Shown here: positions 32,770-42,739 of the stretch, in pieces
How positions within the stretch are numbered: position 1 is the stretch's first letter
How the letters are laid out: every line of letters starts with the position of its first letter
Notes under the pieces: generated by a model
Database searches by the model: none
Told to the model about the DNA's origin: nothing
Seen by the model: only the letters and a program-made list of their open reading frames with translations
NCBI GenBank assembly: GCA_945860265.1
Contig: CAMAQF010000031.1
Span: 1-43,293, forward strand
Source: Emticicia agri
Lineage (GTDB): Bacteria > Bacteroidota > Bacteroidia > Cytophagales > Spirosomataceae
Direction of reading: 5' to 3'
Length of the DNA: 43,293 bases
Program-made: the position numbers and the translations under genes

Positions 32770-35019
32770 CTACAAGCCCAGCAACCCATAATCACGCAAA
32801 ACATTCACAGGTTTATTGTAGAAAAATAATTCAAAATCTTCAAAACCAGCAACTTCATAATCTGCTTTTATTTCTTGGAATGTATAAACCTTTTTATTTT
32901 TCGTGGAAATTTTATCGAGCATCTCAACTAACCAATCGCCTTGAGCTTGGTTAAGTTTGATACTGAAAGATTCTTTTTTATCGTGAAAAGTAAGGTTTGC
33001 TGTCTGAAACGTTTGTCCTTTTTTCGTTGTGCTTGAATAACTTATCAAAGGGTTTTTGCCTAGCCAAACTATTTTTGAGCTAGGTTTTAGCATAAATTGG
33101 GACGTTGAGTCGTCATCATCTTCGAGCAAGGCATTTTCAATATAATTCTTTGGAACTTTCGTGCGTGGAATCTTAAAGTCAAACCATTCTTGTAGTGGAT
33201 ATTCAAAACAAATTCCGTGCATATAATTGAGCAGAGATTTTTTTAAACCAAAGCTAAAAGCCTCATGGTCAGTACCTTTTGGGTCTGAAAAAACTAAATC
33301 ATTATTAGCAAAAGTACCGAGCGTATTACTTTCTCGATGCACTGAAAACTGTTCGGGGTACATTCCAACTGGGCTGTGAGCGGTCATGGCAAATTGGTGC
33401 CAAAATCCCGATTGCAAAATGCCAATCTCAAACATTTGACGCACCATTTCTAGCGAATCAATGGTTTCTTGTGCAGTTTGGGTTGGAAACCCGTACATCA
33501 AATAAGCATGAACCATGATACCTATCTCAGTAAAATTACGAGTAACTTGTGCTACTTGAGCAACGGTCACGCCTTTTTGAATCAATTCAAGTAGTCGGTC
33601 AGATGCTACTTCCAAACCTCCCGAAACAGCAATACAACCTGAAGCCTTGAGCAACTGACATAAATCTCTGCTAAAACTTTTCTCAAATCTGATATTTGTC
33701 CACCACGTTACGGTTAGTTTTCTGCGTAGAATCTCTAAAGCCAATGCTCTCATCAATGCGGGTGGGGCAGCTTCATCCACAAAGTGAAAACCATTTTCGC
33801 CTGTTTGAGTAATCATTTCCTCCATTCTGTCGCAGAGTAGATTTGCAGCAATTGGCTCGTAGATTTTAATATAATCGAGCGAAATATCGCAGAATGTGCA
33901 TTTTCCCCAATAACAGCCATGAGCCATTGTGAGTTTATTCCAACGGCCATCGCTCCACATTCGGTGCATAGGATTTGCGATTTCGATAACCGAAATGTAT
34001 TTGTCTAATAGTAAATCGCTGTAATCTGGAGTACCAACTTCCGACTGTTTAAAATCCTTAAGTAAAGAATTGTTTTTGTAAACGACTTTCCCATCTTCAA
34101 GAATAAAAGTGCGTTTAAATGTTGGTACATTTTCTTCGTTTTTAGTTTTCGCAGGTGTTGAATATTCCCCATTAGGGGTTAGGGTCTTTATAATCTCTTC
34201 CAACGGAGCCTCACCATCATCAAGAGAAATGTAATCGAAAAATTCAAAAACTCGGACATCAGATAACGAACGCAATTCGGTATTGGCAAAGCCACCTCCC
34301 ATAGCAACTTTGGCGGTTGAATAGTTTCGTTTTACCCATTGCCCTATTCTGAATGCACCATAGAGATTTCCAGGGAACGGCACTGAAACAACCACCAATC
34401 TTGGTTGAATTTTGGCCATACTTTCAGATAAAATTTTTACCAAAATGTTGTCAATATAGCTGAAATCTTGTTGTAAAACTTCATATAATTCATCAAAACT
34501 ATTTGCCGAACGGCCCAAACGCTCAGCATAGCGACTAAACCCAAAATGTGGGTCAACGCACTCCATGATGAGGTCAGAAATATCTTCGAGAAAGAGTGTT
34601 GCCAAGTGCTTCGCTTTATCTTGCATTCCCATTGATCCAAAGGCCCAATCGAGGTCTTCGAGTTGTGCAAAACGAGATGCTTCTGGTAAGAAGTTTTCTT
34701 GACAAATTGCGTTCGAAAGTGTAGGGTTTTTGCCTTGTAAAAATAAAATTACGGAATCGATCGTCTGAATATAATCTTCTTGTAAAGCAATAATTCGCTG
34801 GGAGTTTTTTGAGAAAACCTCTGTTTTTTGATTAACAAAGTCGAATAATTCTGTTAACCCTTTTTTTGAAAACAAAGTCAAAATCACCTCAATCCCCAAA
34901 TCGGCTTGAAAGCATGCAATATTTTTGGTATTTAGAAAACCCTTTATATAAGCCGTTGCTGGATACGGTGTATTCAGTTGGGTAAATGGGGGCGTTATTG
35001 CAAAAACTGTTTTGTTCAA
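32770..35019 (-). CDS. Radical SAM protein with B12-binding-like N-terminal domain
   Basis: 749 residues. The N-terminal region (about 1-290) has the layout of a cobalamin-binding Rossmann domain (ITPPFTQLNTPYPATAYIKG, VVVSVPFPGNLYGA, MGGGFANTE). The radical SAM core follows, with the iron-sulfur cluster motif GCYWGKCTFC (Cys369, Cys374, Cys377; spacing CX4CX2C). GFHFVDEAAPP and YGFPTQT fit the SAM barrel. Such enzymes methylate or rearrange unactivated carbons, sometimes in peptide (RiPP) or lipid modification. No precursor peptide or obvious substrate gene is adjacent. It starts with TTG at 35019. Confidence 0.85.
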   Translation of the reverse strand: MNKTVFAITPPFTQLNTPYPATAYIKGFLNTKNIACFQADLGIEVILTLFSKKGLTELFDFVNQKTEVFSKNSQRIIALQEDYIQTIDSVILFLQGKNPTLSNAICQENFLPEASRFAQLEDLDWAFGSMGMQDKAKHLATLFLEDISDLIMECVDPHFGFSRYAERLGRSANSFDELYEVLQQDFSYIDNILVKILSESMAKIQPRLVVVSVPFPGNLYGAFRIGQWVKRNYSTAKVAMGGGFANTELRSLSDVRVFEFFDYISLDDGEAPLEEIIKTLTPNGEYSTPAKTKNEENVPTFKRTFILEDGKVVYKNNSLLKDFKQSEVGTPDYSDLLLDKYISVIEIANPMHRMWSDGRWNKLTMAHGCYWGKCTFCDISLDYIKIYEPIAANLLCDRMEEMITQTGENGFHFVDEAAPPALMRALALEILRRKLTVTWWTNIRFEKSFSRDLCQLLKASGCIAVSGGLEVASDRLLELIQKGVTVAQVAQVTRNFTEIGIMVHAYLMYGFPTQTAQETIDSLEMVRQMFEIGILQSGFWHQFAMTAHSPVGMYPEQFSVHRESNTLGTFANNDLVFSDPKGTDHEAFSFGLKKSLLNYMHGICFEYPLQEWFDFKIPRTKVPKNYIENALLEDDDDSTSQFMLKPSSKIVWLGKNPLISYSSTTKKGQTFQTANLTFHDKKESFSIKLNQAQGDWLVEMLDKISTKNKKVYTFQEIKADYEVAGFEDFELFFYNKPVNVLRDYGLLGL

Positions 35020-35491
35020 GAAATTAGTATTTTACGGTTACTTTCGCTCTTTTAACTAAGTATTCGAAATTATTGTACTCTCCAAAATACTAACCTTATC
35101 ATTGGCTTGAATGCGAGAGAGTTTCCAATATGCGACTGATTTTAGTAGTGTAAATATTGGCTGAATATCAAAATCCTTATTAATTTACACTATAACTTTA
35201 ATGGTTAGTTTGTTTTTTTGATAAACTTAAAGAAAAGTTTGCATCATTAGCTATATTGAAAGGTTAAGAATCCTGAAAGGATAATATTTTTAAAGTAGAA
35301 AATATAAATAATTTAATACACAAGAATCCCGAAGGGTTGACATAACTTTTAATGCAATGTCATTCCTTCGGAGTTCTTTTTGTTATTTGTACATTATCTT
35401 TATAATCCTTTCACCTTGAGGGGGTTTTGAGCTAAATAAATTTAAGCAAACAATTCTTTTTGCCAAGAAAAAATTAATAACCTTAATTGAA
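35020..35491. other. Intergenic region with REP-like palindromes, no gene
   Basis: No coding frame is supported. The right-hand part (35262-35416) holds nested inverted repeats listed separately; the left part is AT-rich spacer upstream of the radical SAM start. Confidence 0.6.
35262..35416. repeat. Nested REP-like palindromic element
   Basis: Inner arms 35322-35344 (AAGAATCCCGAAGGGTTGAC...) and 35356-35378 (...CATTCCTTCGGAGTTCTT) are imperfect reverse complements. Outer arms 35266-35285 (containing TGAAAGGATAAT) and 35393-35416 (containing ATAATCCTTTCA) also pair. All four carry a GAATCC-x-GAAAGG-like core. Confidence 0.75.
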
Positions 35492-36562
35492 TCATTTTAT
35501 ATAACGGAAATCTTGTCCATCTTCTAAGCTCAACAAAATTTCATAATACAAATCAATACAAGACTGAATATCATCTTTATGGCACATTTCTACAGTTGTG
35601 TGCATATATTTTTGAGCCAATGAAATCAAAGCGGAGGCTACACCTTCGCCCGAATAAGCAAACGAATCAGTATCTGTTCCTGTCGAGCGGCTAGTAGCTG
35701 CACGTTGGAACGGGATATTTTTCTCGGTGCAAACATCAATCATAAAATTCAAAAGATTATTCTGTACGGCTGGGCCATACGTAAGTACAGGGCCACGTCC
35801 GCAAGCTAAGTCTCCATCAGTTTTTTTATTATACATCGGTGACTGCGTATCATGAATTACATCGCAACAGATAGCCACATCAGGTTTTAATCTACGAGAA
35901 ATCATTTCTGCTCCACGCAATCCAATTTCTTCCTGCACTGCATTTACTACATAAAGCGTGAAAGGAAGTTTAATATCATTTTCTTTAAGTTTACGAGCAA
36001 CTTCGGCAATGATATATCCACCTATACGGTTATCCAGAGCACGGCCAACATAGAATTTCTCGTTTAACTCCATCAATGTATCTTCAAATGTAATCACACA
36101 ACCAACATGGATTCCCATTTCTTCAACTTCAGCTTTTTTTGCGGCACCTACGTCAATAAAAATATTTTTTAATGTAGGTTTTTCCTCGGTGGATGACTCA
36201 CGAACGTGAATAGCTGGCCATCCAAAAACACCTTTTACAGTACCTTTGGTTGTATGAATATTTACTCGCTTCGATGGGGCAATTTGGTGGTCAGAGCCAC
36301 CATTGCGGCGTACATAAATGTAACCGTCTTCATTAATATAATTGACAAACCACGAAATCTCGTCAGAGTGAGCTTCGATAACTACTTTGTAAGGTTGTCC
36401 TGGATTTATTACTCCAACGGCAGTTCCGTAAACATCAACGATTTGTTCGTCAATATAAGGTTTTATATAATCTAACCAAATTTGTTGACCTGACGACTCA
36501 AAGCCTGTCGGTGAGGCATTATTTAAGTATTCGTAAAGAAATTCAATTTTTTTTTCTGCCAT
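35492..36562 (-). CDS. M42 family metallo-aminopeptidase (glutamyl aminopeptidase/FrvX-like)
   Basis: Cytoplasmic dodecameric aminopeptidase (TET-type) that trims peptides, 356 residues. Metal ligands and catalytic residues are visible: His65 in EAHSDEISW, Asp177 in GRALDNRIGG, Glu211/Glu212 in AVQEEIGLRGAE, Asp234 in CDVIHD, and His321 in KYMHTTVEM. Length and order are standard for M42. It is transcribed alone; the upstream PorE-like gene on the same strand is separated by a terminator. Confidence 0.95.
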   Translation of the reverse strand: MAEKKIEFLYEYLNNASPTGFESSGQQIWLDYIKPYIDEQIVDVYGTAVGVINPGQPYKVVIEAHSDEISWFVNYINEDGYIYVRRNGGSDHQIAPSKRVNIHTTKGTVKGVFGWPAIHVRESSTEEKPTLKNIFIDVGAAKKAEVEEMGIHVGCVITFEDTLMELNEKFYVGRALDNRIGGYIIAEVARKLKENDIKLPFTLYVVNAVQEEIGLRGAEMISRRLKPDVAICCDVIHDTQSPMYNKKTDGDLACGRGPVLTYGPAVQNNLLNFMIDVCTEKNIPFQRAATSRSTGTDTDSFAYSGEGVASALISLAQKYMHTTVEMCHKDDIQSCIDLYYEILLSLEDGQDFRYIK

Positions 36563-36596
36563 TGCTTGCTGTATTATATTTTTCTCAATTTTATCT

Positions 36597-36604
36597 CAAA
36601 AGTA
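36597..36604 (-). promoter_or_regulatory. -7 box for the M42 peptidase gene
   Basis: TACTTTTG on the minus strand matches TAnnTTTG, 34 bases before the ATG at 36562. No -33 TTG seen. Confidence 0.5.
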
Positions 36605-36666
36605 ATCTTATAGCACGAAAAAACCTTGTTTTTTTTGAAAAATTGAACTTTGGAAAAGCTAAAAAC

Positions 36667-36696
36667 CAAAAAAGCATCGCTCAAAATGGCAATGCT
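36667..36696 (-). terminator. Minus-strand terminator after the PorE-like gene
   Basis: On the minus strand AGCATTGC (36696-36689) pairs with GCGATGCT (36680-36673), one G-U pair, 8-base loop, followed by a T-run (36672 downwards). Confidence 0.72.
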
Positions 36697-36851
36697 ATTT
36701 TAATAATAAACCCTAACCCAAAACTATAAAAAAACTGCTGTGTCGAACTACCTTCGACTCTAATTTCTATCTTCAATTTAGCTTTAGCATCATTAAATTA
36801 CGGATAAGCCCCCACATCACATTAAACATTAATCATCGGCATTCAATCATT

Positions 36852-39173
36852 TCAATTCATCCCAACTGCTGAAATATCAAGAATCTTAAACTCTGTTCGT
36901 CGATTAGCTTGATGTTGATCCTCTTTGCACACTACATCATCATCACAATTATTTAATAATTCTGCCTCGCCATAACCCTTTGCTACTACACGTTTGGTAT
37001 CGATTCCACGAGCGGCCAAATAATCAAGAACTGCTCTAGCTCTATTGCTCGATAATTTCAAATTGAAGGCATCACTTGAACGGCTATCAGTGTGCGAACG
37101 CACCTCGATTTTCATATTTGGATACTTCTTTAAAATCGGGATGAGCTTGGTTTCCAACTCTTTGGCTGCATCTGATCGGATGAAAAACTGTCCGTAATCA
37201 TAATAAATGTTTTCCAGTCTGAAAATATCGCCTTGACCCACTAAACCTAAGTTTTGCTCAACAGTTTTCGGGCTTTTGCGAGTTTGTTTTACTTTTCCTA
37301 GACTTTCGGTATTTACGGCGTAGAGGTCTTTACTGGCTGTTACCGAATACTCACCTTCTTTTTTAGGTTGGAATTCGTATCGTCCATCTTCACCTGTTAC
37401 GATTTGTTCTTTAAAACCATCTTTGTCATTTTTAAGCGTTACAACTGCCCCTTGTATCGGACGTTGATTTAACTCCGAAACAATCGTTCCTTTGATAATT
37501 GGTGCTTTAGATTTTTCTAAATAAATAGTGATTGAAGTCTGATTTTTGAGTGAAGAAGCAAAAGTTCCGTAAGAAACACCGTTTGTCTCATAGCCTTCTT
37601 TTAAGGCTTTAAAGTCAAATTCAGAACCAGTTTCTAAACAAACTGTTACTTTTCCATCCGAACCTGTCACGAAAAGTTCTTTATTTTGGCCGTTTTTCAA
37701 CATTCTCACATCAACTGCTTCTAGAGGTTTTTTACTTTCAGCATCGTAAACTAAAAGGTTTAGTTGGCGACATCCATGACGGAACGAATAAAGATTATCA
37801 TCTCCATAGCCTCTTTTGCGGTTTGAACTAAAATATCCGTTCGAACGAGTCCCATTGGTGATTAATCCAAAATCATCTTTTTCAGAATTTATTGGCGTAC
37901 CGAGGTTCTTCACATCATTTAAAGGAATTCCTTCCTTCATCTCTACATAAAAAATATCTAAACCACCCAATCCTTCGTGTCCATCCGAGGAAAAATACAT
38001 ATTTCCATTTTCGTCAAGATAGGGAAACATCTCATTACCTTCTGTATTGATTTCACGACCCAAATTAACGGGTGAACCCCAATTTCCATCACGGTAATCT
38101 ACCACATATATATCAGTTCCTCCAAAGCCACCAGGCATATCCGATACAAAATACAATTTGCTTTCATCGGTCGATAAAGCAGGATGTCCGCATGAATAAT
38201 CGTCACTATTGAAAGACAATTCTTTTACGCCTCCCCAATGTTTATCGTTTTCGGTAGCCATATAAAGTTTTAATTTATTGACACCATCCGAACTTGTGCG
38301 GCTGCGACCGTAATTATAGTTATTTCTTGTGAAAATTATTTTTTTATAATCTTTAAAGAACGTAACAGGTCCTTCGTGATATTTACTATTAAGTGTTTTG
38401 CTGAATTGTTCGATTTTTGAAAGCGGCTTTTCATTTTCTTCGGTAGCCATAGCTTCTAATTTTTCGGAGGTACTAAAAGTCGAGCCTCTTCCCGCACCAC
38501 TGGCTTGTTTCATCGCCATAATATTATCTTTACGAAGTGCTGCGGTATCAGCAAACATAAATAAATCAAGAAAAGGCGTTTGGTTTTGCATGAAAACTCG
38601 CTTGATTGATCTACCTTCTTCTCGGGCTGATACGAATACTAAACCATTCTTATAATACATCGGACTAAAATCTGACTGCCGCGAGTTAAGTGAGTACAGA
38701 TAATCAACTTTATAGGTGGCCGAATCTTGATAAAAATGACTATTATCCATGTATGCTATCGTGAAACGACGGCCACGCATATCGGTCGTTTGTTCTTGAC
38801 CGTAGCGACTATACATTTTCTGAGATTCTTTATATTTTCCGTTATTGGCCAAAGCTTGAGCAAAATATAGATATATTTCGCTTTCAAGATCTTTGCTGAA
38901 ACGTTCAATTAATTCGACATAAATACGCTCGGCATTTCGAGAATCCTGCACTTTTCGGTAGCTGTACGCAAGTTTTGTGAGCGTCTCTTTAATTTCGGAT
39001 GTACCAGTTTTTGCAGTACGAAGAAAATCTTCATAATTACGAATAGCTTCAATATAACTCATGTTCTCAAAACTGCGATTAGCAGCTTTCAAACGTCCAT
39101 TCTGAGCGAAGGTTTGTTGAGCCATTATGATAATAAAAGCCAATATCCAAATACTATATTTTTTCATAAGCAA
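36852..39173 (-). CDS. PorE-like protein: TPR, beta-propeller, regulatory beta-sandwich and OmpA domain
   Basis: Envelope protein of about 770 residues. Order: signal peptide (to about 24, ending TFAQ), TPR repeats (about 25-125), a PD40/WD40-like propeller (about 165-455; blades such as FSPMYYKNGLVFVS, DESKLYFVSDMPGGFGGTDI, LDENGNMYFSSDGHEGLGGL), a carboxypeptidase-regulatory domain (about 555-635), and a C-terminal OmpA peptidoglycan-binding domain (SHTDSRSS ... LSSNRARAVLDYL ... GYGE). This is the architecture of PorE, which anchors the T9SS to peptidoglycan in Porphyromonas; paralogues are common, so the role is inferred. PorE is a lipoprotein, whereas this has an ordinary signal. ATGs at 39173 and 39167 are both possible. 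Confidence 0.85.
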   Translation of the reverse strand: MLMKKYSIWILAFIIIMAQQTFAQNGRLKAANRSFENMSYIEAIRNYEDFLRTAKTGTSEIKETLTKLAYSYRKVQDSRNAERIYVELIERFSKDLESEIYLYFAQALANNGKYKESQKMYSRYGQEQTTDMRGRRFTIAYMDNSHFYQDSATYKVDYLYSLNSRQSDFSPMYYKNGLVFVSAREEGRSIKRVFMQNQTPFLDLFMFADTAALRKDNIMAMKQASGAGRGSTFSTSEKLEAMATEENEKPLSKIEQFSKTLNSKYHEGPVTFFKDYKKIIFTRNNYNYGRSRTSSDGVNKLKLYMATENDKHWGGVKELSFNSDDYSCGHPALSTDESKLYFVSDMPGGFGGTDIYVVDYRDGNWGSPVNLGREINTEGNEMFPYLDENGNMYFSSDGHEGLGGLDIFYVEMKEGIPLNDVKNLGTPINSEKDDFGLITNGTRSNGYFSSNRKRGYGDDNLYSFRHGCRQLNLLVYDAESKKPLEAVDVRMLKNGQNKELFVTGSDGKVTVCLETGSEFDFKALKEGYETNGVSYGTFASSLKNQTSITIYLEKSKAPIIKGTIVSELNQRPIQGAVVTLKNDKDGFKEQIVTGEDGRYEFQPKKEGEYSVTASKDLYAVNTESLGKVKQTRKSPKTVEQNLGLVGQGDIFRLENIYYDYGQFFIRSDAAKELETKLIPILKKYPNMKIEVRSHTDSRSSDAFNLKLSSNRARAVLDYLAARGIDTKRVVAKGYGEAELLNNCDDDVVCKEDQHQANRRTEFKILDISAVGMN

Positions 39174-39540
39174 AGCACTTTTAAACTTTTCAATAATAAT
39201 GAATATAATTCAAGCACGTAGTGATTTCGTAAAAAAATCCTTTCAAAACTCGTGCCAAATAAGAAAATGGTTTTGTAAATTGATTAAAGTATAGTGTTTG
39301 CAGAGGAAAGAGAAAATGTCTTTCTGCAGGAGAGAAATTTACTTAAATGATTGATAGTGAATTATATAAGTAGTCCGCGGTCAATATTCTACAGTTCACA
39401 TTAACATAAAATACTGTCTATTAGTTTTTTATGAAAAACATATTTTTCGATGAAATGTACCCAACTACTTAGAAGAGTTTTTATAAAAGGGGATGCCTTA
39501 ATTTAGATGATTTGTGGATAATTATAAAAAATATAAATGT
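39174..39540. other. Intergenic region, no gene seen
   Basis: 367 AT-rich bases between tilS (3' end) and the PorE-like gene (5' end), both minus strand. A weak hairpin with AAAGA/TCTTT and GCAG/CTGC pairings lies at about 39300-39328. No coding frame or RNA gene is supported. Confidence 0.5.
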
Positions 39541-40914
39541 CTAAACCACTTCAACTTTAAGCACTTTTTTAGTACTCTCTGTTAGTTTGAATCTATTGTC
39601 GGCTCGGTGATTGATTATCCAAATTGTAGCATCTTGTGAAGTGAGTAGAAATGTGCTTTTTTTAAGATAGAGCGAAATTTTTTTATCAATCATAAAGTCT
39701 GAAATTTTCTTTTTTCCTTTCATTCCGAATGGAATAAACCAATCACCTTCTTGCCATTGGCGAAGTATAATCGGGAAAGTGATTTTATCAAAATCGGCAA
39801 AAAGAATGGCATTGTTTCTTTCAAAATTTGTTTCCATTTCTTCGATATTGAATACCGTAAATCTTAATTTATTATCTAAATAAACAAAGCTTTGACCTTT
39901 GTTTATTTCGTCTAAACTGATACTCATAGAAATCGTTTTTTCTGATGATGAAGGCGGGCTTATTACTAAGTCTTCTCTATCTTTCAAAAGCGTAAATTTT
40001 TCTGAATAAAACATTTTCCCCGAAAGTCCAGCGAGCGAATTGAAAATTTCTTTTGATTGAAAATAATTAAAACCAAATTCTTTCAACAGTTCTTCCAAAT
40101 AATAATTAGCTGACTGCCAATGTTTTATATCGACAATTTTCAAGAAAAAAATACCGTTTTCTTCCCGAATAACCGTGGTTTTGAAATGGCTAAGGTTCTT
40201 GCGAAAATCGGCTTCGAGCGAATGAAAACGTTCGAGGTTACGGGCAAAAGTTTCATCAAGATTTGGATTGATTTTTTTTAATAATGGCACAACTTGATTT
40301 CGAATTAAATTTCGCTGATAATCATTCGAAGCATTACTGCTATCTTCTTGCCAAGATATATTTTTCTTGGTCACATAATCATCAATTTGTTTCCGAGAGG
40401 CGAAAAGCATTGGACGAATAATATACCCTTTCTTTGCTGAAATCCCCTTCAAGCCCGAAATTCCTGTGCCTTTCGTGAGATTAAGCAACACTGTTTCGAT
40501 GCTATCGTTGAGGTGATGAGCTGTTGCGATATAATCAAAATTCATTTCTTGTCTCATACTTTCGAACCATTCATATCGTAATGTTCGAGCCGCCATTTCA
40601 ATCGAAACTTTGGTTTTCTTAGCGTAATTTTTTGTATCGAATGTTTTTGTGTGAAAAACTACCTTGTTTTCTTTACAAAGATTTTCTACAAAAATTTGGT
40701 CATCGTCTGAGTCTTTTCCTCTTAGTTGGAAATTGCAATGAGCAACAGCAAATTGGAAGCGACCGTTGCTACGGTTAGGCTCAAGAAGGTTTGCCCTACA
40801 AAATAGGTCAAGCATAACCACTGAATCTTTGCCTCCACTGACAGTTAGTAAGACTTTTTCGGAAGACTCGAATAATTTTTGCTCGTTAATATATGTTAAG
40901 AAGGCATGAAGCAT
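39541..40914 (-). CDS. tilS: tRNA(Ile)-lysidine synthetase
   Basis: Essential enzyme that adds lysine to C34 of the CAU-anticodon tRNA-Ile, letting it read AUA. The PP-loop SGGKDS (26-31) binds ATP. The N-terminal ATPase domain has ATAHHLNDSIETVLLNL and GISGLKGI; the C-terminal part (about 360-457) has WQEGDWFIPFGMKGKKKISD, the TilS C-terminal domain signature. 457 residues, normal for Bacteroidota. It is divergent from the OstA-like gene, 49 bases away, with overlapping promoters. Confidence 0.96.
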   Translation of the reverse strand: MLHAFLTYINEQKLFESSEKVLLTVSGGKDSVVMLDLFCRANLLEPNRSNGRFQFAVAHCNFQLRGKDSDDDQIFVENLCKENKVVFHTKTFDTKNYAKKTKVSIEMAARTLRYEWFESMRQEMNFDYIATAHHLNDSIETVLLNLTKGTGISGLKGISAKKGYIIRPMLFASRKQIDDYVTKKNISWQEDSSNASNDYQRNLIRNQVVPLLKKINPNLDETFARNLERFHSLEADFRKNLSHFKTTVIREENGIFFLKIVDIKHWQSANYYLEELLKEFGFNYFQSKEIFNSLAGLSGKMFYSEKFTLLKDREDLVISPPSSSEKTISMSISLDEINKGQSFVYLDNKLRFTVFNIEEMETNFERNNAILFADFDKITFPIILRQWQEGDWFIPFGMKGKKKISDFMIDKKISLYLKKSTFLLTSQDATIWIINHRADNRFKLTESTKKVLKVEVV

Positions 40915-40927
40915 GAATGCAATTACG

Positions 40928-40947
40928 TAATTTTGTAAACAAAATTA
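40928..40947. promoter_or_regulatory. Overlapping divergent promoters of tilS and the OstA-like gene
   Basis: TAATTTTG (40928-40935, plus) and its reverse complement CAAAATTA (40940-40947, minus -7 box) lie four bases apart, forming an almost complete palindrome. Each fits TAnnTTTG for one of the divergent genes, starting at 40964 (plus) and 40914 (minus). Confidence 0.6.
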
Positions 40948-40963
40948 GAAGTTTCAATCGAAG

Positions 40964-42667
40964 ATGATTAAAAATATTATAAAAAAGTATCATTTCAGCT
41001 TAACATCTACCAAGTTTTACACGAATGCGGGGCTTGTCGTATTTGGACTTTTGTTGATTTCGTTTTTTTCTTATGCCCAGAAACCTCTCAATCCGCCGCC
41101 ACCGCCGCCTTCTGGTTCACAAATCAATTTATTGAGTGCAGATAGTTTGGTGGGTTTAAATCAATTGCCTTATTATACGCGTAAGTTTTTGGGAAATGTC
41201 TCTTTTCAGCACCGTGGAGCAATTTTGTATTGTCAAAGTGCTACTCAAAACGAAACTTCAAATACACTTGAAGCTTTTGGCAAAATTAGAATCGTACAAG
41301 GTGACACATTAATAATTACAGGTGATACACTTTATTATGATGGTAATACTCGTTTTGCTCGTGTGTTGGGAAAAAAGGTAGTTTTAACCGATAAAAAAGT
41401 AACCCTCACGACTCGTGTAGTAGAATATGATATTCAGAAAAACCGAGCCTATTACCCTGTACGAGGTGTAATCATACAAGATTCAAGTATTTTGAAAAGT
41501 GAAAAAGGTTTTTATAATACCCGAAGTAAGATTTTTAATTACAAGGAAAACGTAGAAATTACGAATCCGAAATATACCATTACGTCGGATAGTTTACAGT
41601 ATAATGCCCGATCCAAAATGGCACTTTTCAAAGCTCCAACGCTTGTCAAAAGCAAAGATGGCGATATCCTGGCAAATGCAGGAAGTACCTACAATACAGA
41701 AACACAACAATCAAATTTTAAAGGTCGCTCAAAAATTGTCAATGAAGATTATACTCTGACGGGCGATACGCTTAATTTCGACCAAAAGACCGAATCAGGT
41801 TTTGCTAAAGGAAATGTAGAATTAGTCTCGAAAAAAGATAAAATTATTTTAAACGGAAAAGTAGGCGTGCGTGATGGCAAAATTGGTTTCACAAAAATCA
41901 TGGGCAACGCCTTGATGCGTAGCACGGCCGAACTAGACACACTGTTTTTGAGTGCCGACACACTATATGCCTATGAGCGAAAAGATAGTTTGGTCGCATT
42001 ATCGGATACCGTAAAACAAACCAAAAAAGAAGATAAAAATGCCGCCGCCAAAATGGAGAAATTGCTGGCGTTTGGACACGTAAAAATTTATCGCTCGGAC
42101 ATTCAAAGTCGCTGTGATTCACTGCTTTACGATTTGAAAGATTCAGTAATTCATTTTTTCTCCAAACCTATTATTTGGAGTGATAAAAATCAATCTGAGG
42201 CTGACACGATTCACGTATATATGAAAAACAACAAAGTGAGTCGAATGAACATGATTAACAAGGGTTTTGTGATTGCGAAAGATACAGCACTAAATTTTAA
42301 TCAAATCAAAGGTCGGAAGATAACTGCATCATTTAATGCACAAACACGTATAGAAAATGTTTTGGTTGAAGGCAACGGCGAAAGTATTTACTACGCACTC
42401 GACGAAAAAAATAAATTAATTGGTGTAAATCGAGTTGAATGTAGTAAAATGAACATGAAGTTTGAGGAAAACCAAGTAAACAGAATTTCGTTTTTGGGTC
42501 GCCCTGATGCCAAGCTCGTTCCACCTGCTGAATTGACCAATGATGGTAACCGTTTAGATGGTTTTGAGTGGCGAGAAACGGAAAAACCAACGAAAGCCGA
42601 AGTACTTGGAGTGAAACTTATGGATAAAAAAGTAGATTTAAAGCCTATTTTGGAAGCTAAAAAGTAG
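40964..42667 (+). CDS. OstA/LptA-like LPS-transport protein
   Basis: 567 residues. A hydrophobic signal segment (about 22-38, ending SYAQ) is followed by a Pro-rich stretch (PPPPPPSG), then repeated beta-jellyroll (OstA/LptA-type) units about 75-520, seen as alternating phrases such as LIITGDTLYYDGNTRFARVL, VTLTTRVVEYDIQKNRAYYP and YTLTGDTLNFDQKTESGFAK. In Bacteroidota these periplasmic proteins are thought to bridge lipopolysaccharide to the outer membrane. It is divergent from tilS. Confidence 0.85.
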   Translation: MIKNIIKKYHFSLTSTKFYTNAGLVVFGLLLISFFSYAQKPLNPPPPPPSGSQINLLSADSLVGLNQLPYYTRKFLGNVSFQHRGAILYCQSATQNETSNTLEAFGKIRIVQGDTLIITGDTLYYDGNTRFARVLGKKVVLTDKKVTLTTRVVEYDIQKNRAYYPVRGVIIQDSSILKSEKGFYNTRSKIFNYKENVEITNPKYTITSDSLQYNARSKMALFKAPTLVKSKDGDILANAGSTYNTETQQSNFKGRSKIVNEDYTLTGDTLNFDQKTESGFAKGNVELVSKKDKIILNGKVGVRDGKIGFTKIMGNALMRSTAELDTLFLSADTLYAYERKDSLVALSDTVKQTKKEDKNAAAKMEKLLAFGHVKIYRSDIQSRCDSLLYDLKDSVIHFFSKPIIWSDKNQSEADTIHVYMKNNKVSRMNMINKGFVIAKDTALNFNQIKGRKITASFNAQTRIENVLVEGNGESIYYALDEKNKLIGVNRVECSKMNMKFEENQVNRISFLGRPDAKLVPPAELTNDGNRLDGFEWRETEKPTKAEVLGVKLMDKKVDLKPILEAKK

Positions 42668-42739
42668 TCGAACGAAAAAAAAGTTTATCATAATTGTAAC
42701 CTTTTACCATAAAAGCAAGTCTAATACAAAAAGTTTAGT

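Noticed and set aside
36511..36729. 72-residue plus-strand frame beside the M42 gene
   Set aside because: It overlaps the M42 start, its promoter and the minus-strand terminator; no family features.
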